Below are positions 52,069 through 60,849 of a stretch of 64,000 nt of DNA, one piece after another. Below the pieces are notes generated by a model. The model was not told the origin of the DNA. It worked only from the letters and a program-made list of their open reading frames with translations, and did no database searches. The stretch is from NCBI RefSeq assembly GCF_016834655.1, contig NZ_JAENHP010000026.1, positions 80,782 through 144,781 on the forward strand, in the 5' to 3' direction. Numbering within the stretch: position 1 is the stretch's first letter; the number at the start of each line of letters is the position of its first letter. Source of the stretch: Paractinoplanes ovalisporus (lineage in GTDB: Bacteria > Actinomycetota > Actinomycetes > Mycobacteriales > Micromonosporaceae). A program made the position numbers and the translations under genes.

Positions 52069-52140
52069 GGGTTCCGGCCCTCTTCCCTGGGCCGGGTCTT
52101 CTTTCCGGGGCTCCGGCGCCGGGCTCCGTACGACCGGTTG

Positions 52141-52923
52141 TCAGGCTCCGTAGCGGCGCTGCCGGCTTCCGTACGAGCGCAGTGCCCGCAGGAAGTCGAT
52201 GCGGCGGAAGTCGGGCCAGTTGGCGTCGTGGAAATAGAACTCCGAGTGTGCCGACTGCCACAGCAGGAAGCCGGAGAGCCGCTGCTCCCCACTGGTGCGG
52301 ATGACCAGGTCGGGGTCGGGTTGCCCGCGCGTGTAGAGGTGCTCGGCGATGTGCTCGACGTCGAGGATCTCGGCCATCTCCTCGATCGTGCGGCCGGCGG
52401 CGGCCTGCTCGTGCAGCAGTGACCGCACGGCGTCGGCGATCTCGCGACGGCCGCCGTAGCCCACCGCCATGTTGACCTCGACCCCGACCGTACGGCTGCG
52501 GGTCTTCTCCTGGGCTGCTTTGAGAGCCGTGGCCGTCGAGGCGGGCAGCACGTCGAGCGCCCCCACCATGCGCAGCCGCCAGGGGTTGCCGTCTTCGGCC
52601 AGCTCGGTCGCGAGGTCTTCGATGATCTTCAGCAGCGGGTCGAGTTCGGCCGCCGGGCGACGCAGATTGTCGGTGGCCAGCAGATAGAGCGTGACGTGCT
52701 TGATGCCGGCCTGGTCGCACCAGGTGAGCAGTTCCTTGACCCGGGCCGCGCCCACACGGTGGCCGTCGTTGGGGTCGACGAAGCCCATTTCCCGAGCCCA
52801 GCGGCGGTTGCCGTCGCACATGACACCGACGTGCTGGGGCACAGGCTTGCCGGCCAGCTTGCCGGCCAGCCGCCGCTCATACACGCGGTAGAACGGAGTA
52901 ACAATCAACGACCGCAGACTCAT
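52141..52923 (-). CDS. Isoprenyl transferase (cis-prenyl synthase, Z-FPP/UPP type)
   Basis: The 260-residue cis-prenyltransferase adds IPP units to an allylic diphosphate. The diphosphate-binding segment is HVGVMCDGNRRWAREMGF, and the C-terminal RTSGEQRLSGFLLWQSAHSE is diagnostic. The NRRWAR form and the length resemble the short-chain Z-FPP synthase Rv1086 more than a long-chain UppS, but chain length is not certain. It lies 32 bp after a geranylgeranyl-reductase-like gene on the same strand, so the two form an isoprenoid operon. Confidence 0.9.
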   Translation of the reverse strand: MSLRSLIVTPFYRVYERRLAGKLAGKPVPQHVGVMCDGNRRWAREMGFVDPNDGHRVGAARVKELLTWCDQAGIKHVTLYLLATDNLRRPAAELDPLLKIIEDLATELAEDGNPWRLRMVGALDVLPASTATALKAAQEKTRSRTVGVEVNMAVGYGGRREIADAVRSLLHEQAAAGRTIEEMAEILDVEHIAEHLYTRGQPDPDLVIRTSGEQRLSGFLLWQSAHSEFYFHDANWPDFRRIDFLRALRSYGSRQRRYGA

Positions 52924-52955
52924 CGCCTCAAACCCTAGCCCTCGCCGGTAGCTAC

Positions 52956-54077
52956 TCAAGGGGTGGCCGGGCGACGGTGACCTAACCGGGAGGCGATGCG
53001 CCCGATCGTGCGAAGGTCGAAAACCCCGTCACCGAGGCCGAGCTCCACCATCCGGTCGAAGACGGCACCGTCCCGGGCAGCCGCCGCCACCGCCGCGTCG
53101 ACCACGCGCGACTGCCGGGTGAGCAGGGCCGCGAACCCCGAGTGCCGCAGGTGCCGGCCCAGCCTCGCGTGGAGCGCACGCCGATACCGTACGGAAGCCT
53201 GCTCTTTGCCTGCCGCCGCCGCACCCGCCAGCGCACCCGAGAGCACCGCATAGAAGATGCCCTCCCCCGTGAACGGATTGATCAGCGAGAGGGCGTCCCC
53301 CGCGAGCAGCACACGCCCCTTCGCCGGCGGTGGCCGCCGGGTCGACAACGGCAGGTGGTGCCCGCGCAGCCCCGCCGGTTCGGCGCCGGTCAGAAGGTAG
53401 CCGAGCCGTTCCGTCAGATATGCCCGGGAGAGCGGCTCGCCGCGCAACACCTCGCCGTACCCCACGTTGGCGGTGCCGTCGCCGAGCGGAAACTCCCACG
53501 CGTACGCGGGCCAGCGCCGCCGCGTCGTGACGATCACCTGCTCGGTGGTGTTGGTGGTGGTCGCGTAGCCCCGGACCGCGACGGCCAGATGCCCCGGCGG
53601 GTTGACCGGATGCCCGAGCGCCCGCCGCACGACCGACCCGGCGCCGTCCGCCCCGATCAGCACCGCCGCCCGGAAACGGCCGTCCACGGTCACGCCGTCC
53701 CCGTCGTCCCGGATCGTCCGTACGGTGTGGCGCCGCAGTTCCGCGCCTGCTGTCTCGGCCGCCCGCACGAGCCGCTCGTCAAAGACCCGCCGCGGGATGG
53801 TGTGGGCCGCGCGCGGAAGGGGCCGGGCCACTTCCGAGCCGCCCGGGCCGACCAGCCGGAGCCGTTCGATCGCCGGGTAGCCGGCGGTGATGTCGCGCAC
53901 GCCGAGTTCATTGAGGACGGTTATGGCCTCGGCCGCTATGCCGTCGCCGCAGGTCTTGTCGCGGGGGAAGCCGGCGCGGTCGATCAGGAGGACGGTGAGG
54001 CCCTTTTGTCTGGCAGCCAGGGCTGCGGCTGATCCGGCCGGCCCCGCCCCGACGACGGCGAGGTCATATTCCCGCAC
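52956..54077 (-). CDS. FAD-dependent geranylgeranyl reductase family protein
   Basis: The 373-residue flavoprotein opens with DLAVVGAGPAGSAAALAARQ (FAD Rossmann motif). It has the family segment PRDKTCGDGI, a later GADGAGSVVRRALG and the second FAD motif GRVLLAGDALSLINPFTGEGI. Members saturate double bonds of prenyl chains such as menaquinone or lipid precursors. The GTG at 54077 follows GAGAAG by 8 bases. It sits directly upstream of the cis-prenyl synthase gene, so the two may make or modify the same prenyl product. Confidence 0.88.
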   Translation of the reverse strand: MREYDLAVVGAGPAGSAAALAARQKGLTVLLIDRAGFPRDKTCGDGIAAEAITVLNELGVRDITAGYPAIERLRLVGPGGSEVARPLPRAAHTIPRRVFDERLVRAAETAGAELRRHTVRTIRDDGDGVTVDGRFRAAVLIGADGAGSVVRRALGHPVNPPGHLAVAVRGYATTTNTTEQVIVTTRRRWPAYAWEFPLGDGTANVGYGEVLRGEPLSRAYLTERLGYLLTGAEPAGLRGHHLPLSTRRPPPAKGRVLLAGDALSLINPFTGEGIFYAVLSGALAGAAAAGKEQASVRYRRALHARLGRHLRHSGFAALLTRQSRVVDAAVAAAARDGAVFDRMVELGLGDGVFDLRTIGRIASRLGHRRPATP

Positions 54078-54505
54078 GATCGCCGCTTCTCGCCCAAAGA
54101 GGACAAAAGCCAAATTTCCTGGGTACGGCCATCCCAAACCCCCACCCACCTCGGGGACTGGGGTTTGAGACTACGCCCCTGTCAAGCGGCGGCGGCCCAC
54201 TTATCCACAGCCCCGACGCTCCTGTGGACAGGCCCGCAGCTGACCGCCGCGACTGCTAATCCGCTCACGCCCGTGGCGGGCCTTAACAGGGCCTACCAGC
54301 TGAGCACCGCACCTCAAGCCGTCGCGGCCCTGAACAGGACCTACCAGCCGAGCACCGCGCCTCAAGCCGTCGCGGCCCTGAACAGGACCTACCAGCCGAG
54401 CAGCGCGCCTCAAGCCGACGCGGCCCTGAACAGGACCTACCAGCTGAGCACCGCGCCTCAAGCCGACGCGGCCCTGAACAGGACCTACCAGCTGAGCACC
54501 GCGCC
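54078..54505. other. 428-bp non-coding region with 48-bp repeat array
   Basis: This gap lies between the reductase start and the end of the membrane-protein gene at 54506. The first 190 bp contain a TTATCCACA box (54201-54209) and probably the reductase promoter. The rest is a 48-bp tandem array. Reading frames stay open across the array on both strands because 48 is a multiple of 3; I do not regard them as genes. Confidence 0.6.
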
Positions 54506-54557
54506 TCAAGCCGTCGCTGCCCTGCGCAAGGCGTACCAGGTGAGCACCGCAGCCGCC
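54270..54557. repeat. Six 48-bp tandem repeats built from a gene's 3' end
   Basis: Units start at 54270 (degenerate), 54318, 54366, 54414, 54462 and 54510. The last unit is the actual 3' end of the minus-strand gene at 54506, and its stop codon (TCA on the plus strand) recurs in each copy (GCGCCTCAAGCC). Copies 2-5 are nearly identical to each other but differ from the in-gene unit. This points to amplification and then homogenisation away from the gene. Confidence 0.82.
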
Positions 54558-55330
54558 ACGAGCGGCGCCCCGTCGCGGATCAGCCCGTCCACCCCCAGCA
54601 GGAAATAGCAGAGCGGCAGATCCCACACCAGCACGAAGACGGTCAGCCCACCCAGATAACGCCGAGCCCCTGCCTTCCCCCGCAACAGGAAGAACGTGCC
54701 GAGCAGCACCGCGTAACTCACCCCGATCCCCGAGGCCAGCCACAACAGCACGGCCGGCAACCACTCAGGACGGTCCCCCAGCTCGGCGAACGAGATCAGG
54801 CAGGGCACGAGCATCAGCGGGCTGTACGTGAACGCCGAGATGCGCGCGGTCAGCAGCCAGCCGGTGACCGGGGCCCGGCGCGGGACGGCCTCGCGGCTGC
54901 GCAGGCCCTCGCGGGTCAGGACGAGGCGCTGCGGATGACGTACGAGGTGGTCGCGTACCACCGGATGGCGATAGAGCAGCACCACCACGGCGACGCACAG
55001 GATCAGCAGCACGGCGAAGCCGATCACGCCGGGCAGCGGGGGCAGGCCCGAGCGCGGCACGACCAGGCGGCCCACCGCGAAGACCGTGGTGACGGCCAGG
55101 ATCAGGCCCAGCGGGCGGGCGGCGGCCCGGTCGCGGCGCACCTGGCGGATCAGCAGCAGCCAGCCGAGTGTGCGCAGCAACGCCCAGCCCGTACGGACGG
55201 CGAATCCGAAGCCGTGTGAGGGGGCGTACCAGTAATTGATCACCTCGACCACCACGGTGGCCGCGGCGGTCGCGACGAGCAGGGCGGTCAGCGCGTGCAG
55301 CACGCGTGGCCGCCCCGTCTCGATCGTCAC
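54506..55330 (-). CDS. Multi-helix membrane protein, unknown
   Basis: The 274-residue protein has about seven hydrophobic helices. A cytoplasmic basic loop sits in the middle (about residues 122-152, with RHPQRLVLTREGLRSRE). It has no motif that I recognise. The GTG at 55330 follows GGAG with almost no spacer, so the true start may differ. It lies 22 bp after pckG on the same strand and may be co-transcribed with it. Its last 48 bp seed the repeat array described at 54270. Confidence 0.7.
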   Translation of the reverse strand: MTIETGRPRVLHALTALLVATAAATVVVEVINYWYAPSHGFGFAVRTGWALLRTLGWLLLIRQVRRDRAAARPLGLILAVTTVFAVGRLVVPRSGLPPLPGVIGFAVLLILCVAVVVLLYRHPVVRDHLVRHPQRLVLTREGLRSREAVPRRAPVTGWLLTARISAFTYSPLMLVPCLISFAELGDRPEWLPAVLLWLASGIGVSYAVLLGTFFLLRGKAGARRYLGGLTVFVLVWDLPLCYFLLGVDGLIRDGAPLVAAAVLTWYALRRAATA

Positions 55331-55352
55331 CTCCGCGGGTTTACCCCGCCGC

Positions 55353-57152
55353 TCAGTCCTGCAAGCGTGCCCGCAGCGCGTCCAGTTCGGACCACAGGAC
55401 GGCCGGCAGCTTGTCGCCGAACTTGGTGAACCACTCGGTCACCTGCGGGATCTCGGCCAGCCACTCGTCGCGGTCGACGCGCAGCGCGGCCGCCAAGGCC
55501 TCGTCCGAGAGTTCCAAGCCCGTACGGTCGATGGCCGCGACCGTGGGAACGTGACCGATCGCGGTCTCGACCGCCTCCCCCTTGCCGTCGAGCCGCTCGA
55601 CGATCCACTTCAGGACGCGGCTGTTCTCGCCGAACCCGGGCCACAGGAAGCCGCCCTCGTCGTCGCGGCGGAACCAGTTCACGTAGAAGATCTTGGGCAG
55701 GCGGGCGGCGTCTCCCGGTGCGCCCTTGGCCATGTCGATCCAGTGCTGGAAGTAGTCGCCGGCGTGGTAGCCGATGAACGGCAGCATCGCCATCGGGTCG
55801 CGGCGCACGACACCGACCTGACCGACCGCGGCCGCCGTCGTCTCGCTCGACAGGGTGGCGCCCAGATAGACGCCGTGCACCCAGTCGCGGGCCTCGGCGA
55901 CGAGCGGGATCGTCGTCTTGCGGCGCCCGCCGAACAGGATCGCGTCGATCGGCACGCCCCGGGGGTCGTGGTATTCGTCGGCCAGGATCGGGCACTGCTC
56001 GATGGGCGTACAGAACCGGCTGTTGGGGTGGCTCGACGGCGTCGCCGAATCGGGTGTCCAGTCCTCACCGCGCCACGACCGCAGGTGTGCGGGCGGTTCG
56101 CCCATGCCCTCCCACCAGATGTCGCCGTCGTCGGTGAGGGCCACGTTGGTGAAGACCGAGTTGCCGCGGGCGAGTGTGCGCATGGCGTTCGGGTTGGTGT
56201 GGAAGTCGGTGCCCGGAGCGACGCCGAACAGGCCGAACTCGGGGTTGGTGGCCCAGAGCCGCCCGTCCTCCCCGAATCGCATCCAGGCGATGTCGTCGCC
56301 GACGGTCTCGACCTTCCATCCGGGCAGGGTCGGTTCGAGCATGGCCAGGTTGGTCTTGCCGCAGGCCGAGGGGAACGCGCCGGCGATGTAGCGGACCTGC
56401 CCCTCGGGCGAGGTCAGCTTCATGATCAGCATGTGCTCGGCCAGCCAGCCCTCGTCGCGGGCGGCCACGCTGGCGATGCGCAGTGCGTAGCACTTCTTGC
56501 CGAGCAGCGAGTTGCCGCCGTAGCCGGAGCCGAAGGACCAGATCTCGCGCGTCTCGGGGAAGTGCGAGATGTACTTGGTCGCGTTGCACGGCCAGGCCAC
56601 GTCTTCCTGGCCTGGTTCGAGCGGCGCCCCGACCGAGTGCAGGGCGGGCACGAAGTCGGCGTCGTCGCCCATCGCCTCCAGCACCGCGGTGCCCATCCGG
56701 GTCATGATGCGCATGCTGGCGACCACGTACGGGCTGTCGGTCAGCTCGACACCGAACATGGGCTGCGGCGCGTCGAGCGGGCCCATGCAGAACGGCACCA
56801 CGTACATCGTGCGGCCGCGCATGCAGCCTCGGTAGAGCTCGGTCATCGTCGACCGCATCTCGGCCGGGTCCATCCAGTTGTTGGTCGGACCGGCGTCGGC
56901 CTCGTCGACCGAGCAGATGAAGGTGCGCTCCTCGACCCGGGCCACGTCATCGGGGTCGGTGCGCGCCCAGAACGAGTTCGGCTTCTTCTCGGGGTCGAGA
57001 CGGACCAGCGCGCCCGAGTCGACCAGGGAATCGGTGATGACGGTCCACTCGTCCGGCGACCCGTCGCACCACACGATGCGGTCGGGGGTGGTCAGGGCGG
57101 CCACCTCGTCGATCCACGCGAGCAGGCGGGGGTGCTGAGAGGGCTGGGTCAA
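55353..57152 (-). CDS. pckG: Phosphoenolpyruvate carboxykinase (GTP)
   Basis: The 599-residue enzyme converts oxaloacetate and GTP to PEP, starting gluconeogenesis. The GTP P-loop with the reactive Cys is AGAFPSACGKTNLAM, the metal-binding kinase-2 motif is VGDDIAWM, and the PEP/Mn residues lie in GYGGNSLLGKKCYALR. The start is the TTG at 57152, reached 7 bases after AAGGAG; longer frames upstream have no such site. The family is about 610 residues long. A GAGGCCGG/CCGGCCTC hairpin lies 39 bases upstream in the likely leader. Confidence 0.95.
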   Translation of the reverse strand: MTQPSQHPRLLAWIDEVAALTTPDRIVWCDGSPDEWTVITDSLVDSGALVRLDPEKKPNSFWARTDPDDVARVEERTFICSVDEADAGPTNNWMDPAEMRSTMTELYRGCMRGRTMYVVPFCMGPLDAPQPMFGVELTDSPYVVASMRIMTRMGTAVLEAMGDDADFVPALHSVGAPLEPGQEDVAWPCNATKYISHFPETREIWSFGSGYGGNSLLGKKCYALRIASVAARDEGWLAEHMLIMKLTSPEGQVRYIAGAFPSACGKTNLAMLEPTLPGWKVETVGDDIAWMRFGEDGRLWATNPEFGLFGVAPGTDFHTNPNAMRTLARGNSVFTNVALTDDGDIWWEGMGEPPAHLRSWRGEDWTPDSATPSSHPNSRFCTPIEQCPILADEYHDPRGVPIDAILFGGRRKTTIPLVAEARDWVHGVYLGATLSSETTAAAVGQVGVVRRDPMAMLPFIGYHAGDYFQHWIDMAKGAPGDAARLPKIFYVNWFRRDDEGGFLWPGFGENSRVLKWIVERLDGKGEAVETAIGHVPTVAAIDRTGLELSDEALAAALRVDRDEWLAEIPQVTEWFTKFGDKLPAVLWSELDALRARLQD

Positions 57153-57190
57153 GGCAGATCTCCTTCGGTCGGCACTGACCAATGACCACA

Positions 57191-57212
57191 GAGGCCGGTG
57201 TGAGCCGGCCTC
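57191..57212. other. Leader hairpin upstream of pckG
   Basis: GAGGCCGG and CCGGCCTC form a perfect 8-bp stem with a 6-base loop in the 298-bp gap between pckG and the divergent sigma-factor gene. It could be a leader structure of pckG mRNA. A TGTGGATAA (reverse TTATCCACA) occurs nearby at 57271. Confidence 0.35.
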
Positions 57213-57450
57213 GGTCTTGGGGAGTTCGCTCAGACTAGGCCGCCAACACGTTCAGTTCATCGGCTGTAGCTGTGGATAACCGCACAATCTTTGGCAACTC
57301 TGCTTACACACGATCGATCCTTCGCCAAATGGCGCAGTTCCGCGCAGAGGCGCCTCCGGTGGCCGAACGGCCGACTTTCGCAAAACGGACCTAACGGCTT
57401 AAGCTGGTTGGTATCGGGCTTTCCTCTTACTCCCGCCGTAGGAGGCAGGA

Positions 57451-58209
57451 ATGACGATGCCGGAGCACGACCCGCCGGACACCGATCTGCTGGCCGCCGT
57501 CCGGGCCGGGGACACCGCGGCGTACGGGACACTCTGGGAACGGCACCGGGCGGCGGCCCGCCAATTGGCGTACGGGTTGGTCAGCGACCCGGCCGATGTC
57601 GACGACCTGGTCGCCGAGACGTTCGCGAAGGTCTTCGCCTCGCTGCGGGCCGGCCGGGGCCCCCTGGTCGCCTTCCGCGCCTACCTGCACACGACCATGC
57701 GGCACGTCTGCTATCACCGGGCCAAACGCGACCGGCGGCTCGAGTTCACCGACGACCTGAGCCGGTACGACGAGGGCCAGCCCTACACCGACCCGGCGCT
57801 GGACCGGCTGGAACGCACGTACGCGGCGGCCGCCTTCCGCCAGCTCCCCGAGCGCTGGCGTGACGTGCTGTGGCAGACCGCCGTTGAAGGGAACAGCCCG
57901 GCCGAGGTGGCCGGGATGCTGGGCATGACGCCCAACGCGGTGGCCGTGCTGGCCCACCGCGCGCGGGAGGGGCTGCGCAGCCTCTATCTGCAGCAGCACG
58001 TGACGACGGCCGAGCACCCGGAATGCCGGTGGGCCGGCGACCGGCTCGGCGTGCACCTGCGGGGACGGCTCGCCCCGCGTGACAGCAACCGGATGCGACT
58101 ACACCTGAGGTGGTGCGGTGAGTGCCGTAAGAGAGTGGCGGAGATCGCCGAAATCAGCGAGATCCACCCTCCGTACCGGCAGCGTCACCATGCGGGATCC
58201 AGCGGTTAA
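57451..58209 (+). CDS. ECF-type sigma factor with C-terminal Cys/His zinc-finger-like tail
   Basis: The 252-residue protein has sigma region 2 (about residues 13-80, with YGTLWERHRAAARQLAYGLV) and region 4 (about 125-180, FRQLPERWRDVLWQTAVEG and the helix-turn-helix AEVAGMLGMTPNAVAVLAHR). After region 4, about 60 residues contain C-RWAGDRL and LHLRWCGECRKR. This is a Cys/His set like the zf-HC2 fold of anti-sigma factors. The sigma factor may thus carry its own redox or zinc switch. AGGAGG lies 5 bases before the ATG. No separate anti-sigma gene follows. Confidence 0.87.
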   Translation: MTMPEHDPPDTDLLAAVRAGDTAAYGTLWERHRAAARQLAYGLVSDPADVDDLVAETFAKVFASLRAGRGPLVAFRAYLHTTMRHVCYHRAKRDRRLEFTDDLSRYDEGQPYTDPALDRLERTYAAAAFRQLPERWRDVLWQTAVEGNSPAEVAGMLGMTPNAVAVLAHRAREGLRSLYLQQHVTTAEHPECRWAGDRLGVHLRGRLAPRDSNRMRLHLRWCGECRKRVAEIAEISEIHPPYRQRHHAGSSG

Positions 58210-58261
58210 GACTCGCCAACGAAAACAGCGGTCCGTGACTGCCCCCGGTACTCTCGGGACC

Positions 58262-58804
58262 GTGCCCGAATCCTCAGCGACGCAGCCCAGCGGCCTGCGC
58301 TCCCGGCTTCGGTCACTTCTCCGCGAACTCGGCAAGTTCGGCACGGTCGGCGGCATCGCATTCGCCATCGACGTCGCGATCTTCAACGTGCTGCTCCAGG
58401 CCGATTTCGAGACCCTGATCGCCAAGACCGTCTCGACCGTCATCGCGACCTCGATCGCGTTCGTCGGCAACCGGTTCTGGACCTGGCGTCACCGCGCCCA
58501 CACCCACATGGCCCGGCAATACACGATGTTCTTCGTGCTCAACGCCATAGGCCTGGGCATCGGGCTCGCCTGCCTGGCGATCAGTCACTACGGTCTCGGG
58601 CAGCTCTCACCGATCTTCCAGACCCAGCTCGCGGACAACATCTCCGGTCAGCTCGTCGGCACCGCCGCCGGCTCGCTGTTCCGGTTCTGGTCGTACCGCC
58701 GGTTCGTCTTCCCGGCCACGACCCCGCCGGGCACGCCACCACGACAGGAGCCCCGGGCGGCCGATGTGACATCGACGCCATCCCCCGTTCGTGACACGGC
58801 GTAA
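58262..58804 (+). CDS. GtrA-family membrane protein (first of two)
   Basis: The 180-residue protein has four membrane helices in the GtrA pattern: LGKFGTVGGIAFAIDVAIFN at the first helix, FVGNRFWTWRH after the second and FRFWSYRRFVFP at the end. GtrA proteins help move lipid-linked sugars across the membrane. The start is uncertain: GTG at 58262 follows GGGAC, and GTG at 58235 is also in frame. The next gene is a diverged paralogue, 27 bp away. Confidence 0.83.
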   Translation: MPESSATQPSGLRSRLRSLLRELGKFGTVGGIAFAIDVAIFNVLLQADFETLIAKTVSTVIATSIAFVGNRFWTWRHRAHTHMARQYTMFFVLNAIGLGIGLACLAISHYGLGQLSPIFQTQLADNISGQLVGTAAGSLFRFWSYRRFVFPATTPPGTPPRQEPRAADVTSTPSPVRDTA

Positions 58805-58831
58805 CCGCCCTCTCTCCCGTAAGGTTGCCCA

Positions 58832-59353
58832 ATGCCTTCAGCTCGTGCGCTGACGGAACACCTGCGCCGTCTCGCCCCGGAAGTCCTGGCTTTCGGTGTC
58901 ATCGGTGCCGGAAACACGCTGCTCTACATCGCGATCACGTGGGTCGCCCTGCCGATCGGCGCCGTCAAGGCCAGCGTCATCGCCACCGTCGTCACGACCA
59001 CGCTGGCGTACATCGCGAACCGCTACTGGACGTACCGCAACCACAGCCGCACCGCACTGCGGCGGGAGTACACCCTCTTCTTCGGCTTCAACCTCGTCGG
59101 CATGGTGATCCAGTCCGGGTCCATCGCCATCGGCAAGTACGGCTTCGGCCTGACCGAGCAGCACGACGAGGTCGCGTTCATCGCCGTCACGCTGATCGGC
59201 ATCGTGATCGCCACGGTCTTCCGCTTCTGGGCCTACCGCACGTTCGTCTTCCTCAAGCCGCCGGTCGACGGGCACGAGGGTGACCTGGCCGACCTCGACG
59301 CGGTGGCCGGTCTGGCCGAGATCAGCGCCGAGGATCCGCAGCCTTCCCGCTAG
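58832..59353 (+). CDS. GtrA-family membrane protein (second of two)
   Basis: The 173-residue protein has the same four-helix plan: VLAFGVIGAGNTLLYIAITW, AYIANRYWTYRNH and FRFWAYRTFVFLKPP. An acidic C-terminal tail follows. In Mycobacterium tuberculosis a GtrA-family gene (Rv3277) occupies the same place beside the PH-domain and birA genes. Its last 32 bp overlap the convergent PH-domain gene. Confidence 0.87.
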   Translation: MPSARALTEHLRRLAPEVLAFGVIGAGNTLLYIAITWVALPIGAVKASVIATVVTTTLAYIANRYWTYRNHSRTALRREYTLFFGFNLVGMVIQSGSIAIGKYGFGLTEQHDEVAFIAVTLIGIVIATVFRFWAYRTFVFLKPPVDGHEGDLADLDAVAGLAEISAEDPQPSR

Positions 59354-59924
59354 TCCCGGTCGGCTTTCTCCGGAAAAGACCCTTCCGCTGTACGGGGACC
59401 TCGGGCTCTTCCTCTTCTTCCTCGTCCTCGGGGTGCCGCGCCCGGTCCTGCTCGATCAGTTCGTAGAGCAGGGTCTGCACCCCTTGGGCGTTGGGCACGG
59501 CGGCCAGGGTCACGGCCTGCTCCCCGATCGAGTCGACCTTCAGCGTGCCCGAGCCGAACAGCCGGTCGAGCACCGTCTGCGTCACCACGTGGTCGTTGAT
59601 GCGGTTGAGCGGCAGGTCCCGCCGCTCCCGGGCGATCACACCGTCCTGCAGCAGGATCCGCTCGTCGGTCAGCACGTAGTGGGTGCACCGCCAGATCACG
59701 AGCGGGGCCACGCCGTACCGGACACCCTGATAGAGCATGATCGCGGCGACCACCAGGAACGCGATCAGCCCGCCGTCGGTGACGGGCAGCATCACCCAGG
59801 CCACCGCGGTCACCACGACCGCCAGCACCACCAGCAGCCCGGGGCGCAGGGCCGCCTTCCAATGGGGATGCAGGTGGAGGACGAGCTCTTCCTCGTCGGC
59901 CAGCACTTCGTCCGGAAACGCCAC
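59322..59924 (-). CDS. Membrane PH-domain protein next to birA
   Basis: The 200-residue protein has two adjacent membrane helices (about residues 26-70) and then a bPH_2-type domain (YVLTDERILLQDGVIARE, then NRINDHVVTQTVLDRLFGSG). Its C-terminus is acidic and then basic. It is the counterpart by position and layout of Rv3278c. The GTG at 59924 lies 4 bases after the birA stop, so the two genes are coupled. The function is unknown in any actinobacterium that I can recall. Confidence 0.85.
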   Translation of the reverse strand: MAFPDEVLADEEELVLHLHPHWKAALRPGLLVVLAVVVTAVAWVMLPVTDGGLIAFLVVAAIMLYQGVRYGVAPLVIWRCTHYVLTDERILLQDGVIARERRDLPLNRINDHVVTQTVLDRLFGSGTLKVDSIGEQAVTLAAVPNAQGVQTLLYELIEQDRARHPEDEEEEEEPEVPVQRKGLFRRKPTGTSGKAADPRR

Positions 59925-59928
59925 GCGG

Positions 59929-60780
59929 TCAGCGTACGTGCAGCACGTCACCCGCCGAGACGCGATGCGGGACACCGTCCGCCGTCCGGACGATCAACTG
60001 GCCGTCCCGGTCGACCTCGGTCGCCTCGCCCACCAGTGTGTCTCCGGCCGGCAGCATGACCCGCACCGGCCGGCCGATGGTCGCGCAGCCCCGCCGGTAC
60101 GCCGCGAGCAGGCCCGACATCTCCGCATCGCCGGCCGCCTCGCGCCATCCCGCGTACCACGACGCGAAACCGCGCAGCACTGCCCGCAGCAGGGGGTCGC
60201 GGTCGGTGACGGCGGCGCCCGCCACACGCAGCGAGGTCGCGGGCAACCCGGTGGTCTCGGGCAGCTCCTCGGGCCGGGTCGTCACGTTCAGGCCGATGCC
60301 CACGACCACGGCGTCGCCGAAGACCTCGGCCAGGATGCCGGCGCCCTTGCCCTCGCCCACCAGCAGGTCGTTCGGCCACTTCAGGGACGCCTCGACCTCG
60401 GCCACCCGCTCGACCGCCTCGCGCAGCGCGACCCCGGCCAGCAGCGGCAGCCAGCCGAACGAACTCGGGGTGAGGGCGGGCCAGCCACGCTCGTGGTCGG
60501 CGCGACCCGGCCGCAGCAGAACACTCAGCGTGAGCCCGGCCCGAGCCGGGGAGCTCCACTGCCGATCGCGGCGGCCCCGGCCGGCCGTCTGCTGCTCGGC
60601 GACGACGATCAGCCCCTCGGACGCGCCGTCGGCCGCGGCCGTGGCCGCGTCGGCGTTGGTCGAAGCGGTCTCGGCACGGACGTCGAGACGCGTCCACAGG
60701 CTGCCCGGCGTCAGCAGCGCCCGTTCCAGCGAGCGCGCGGACAGCGGGGGGCGGTCGAGATCCGTGAACGGCGAGGCCAT
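59929..60780 (-). CDS. birA: Biotin-[acetyl-CoA-carboxylase] ligase
   Basis: The 283-residue protein attaches biotin to the carrier subunits of acyl-CoA carboxylases. It has the biotinyl-AMP loop TAGRGRRDRQWSSPARAG and the KWPNDLLV motif with GAGILAE, plus a small C-terminal SH3-like domain. It has no N-terminal helix-turn-helix, so it is not a repressor. It lies next to the divergent accD, whose complex needs biotinylated partner protein; this order is conserved with Rv3279c-Rv3280. Confidence 0.94.
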   Translation of the reverse strand: MASPFTDLDRPPLSARSLERALLTPGSLWTRLDVRAETASTNADAATAAADGASEGLIVVAEQQTAGRGRRDRQWSSPARAGLTLSVLLRPGRADHERGWPALTPSSFGWLPLLAGVALREAVERVAEVEASLKWPNDLLVGEGKGAGILAEVFGDAVVVGIGLNVTTRPEELPETTGLPATSLRVAGAAVTDRDPLLRAVLRGFASWYAGWREAAGDAEMSGLLAAYRRGCATIGRPVRVMLPAGDTLVGEATEVDRDGQLIVRTADGVPHRVSAGDVLHVR

Positions 60781-60849
60781 CCGCCGAGCCTAGCCCCGCC
60801 CGGCCGCGCTACCGGGTCCGCGGCGTGGCGGCTCACTGGGGTGACGCGT

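Noticed and set aside
54165..54608. A 147-codon plus-strand reading frame across the 48-bp repeats
   Set aside because: It stays open only because the unit is a multiple of three. It has no ribosome-binding site and overlaps the real minus-strand gene end.
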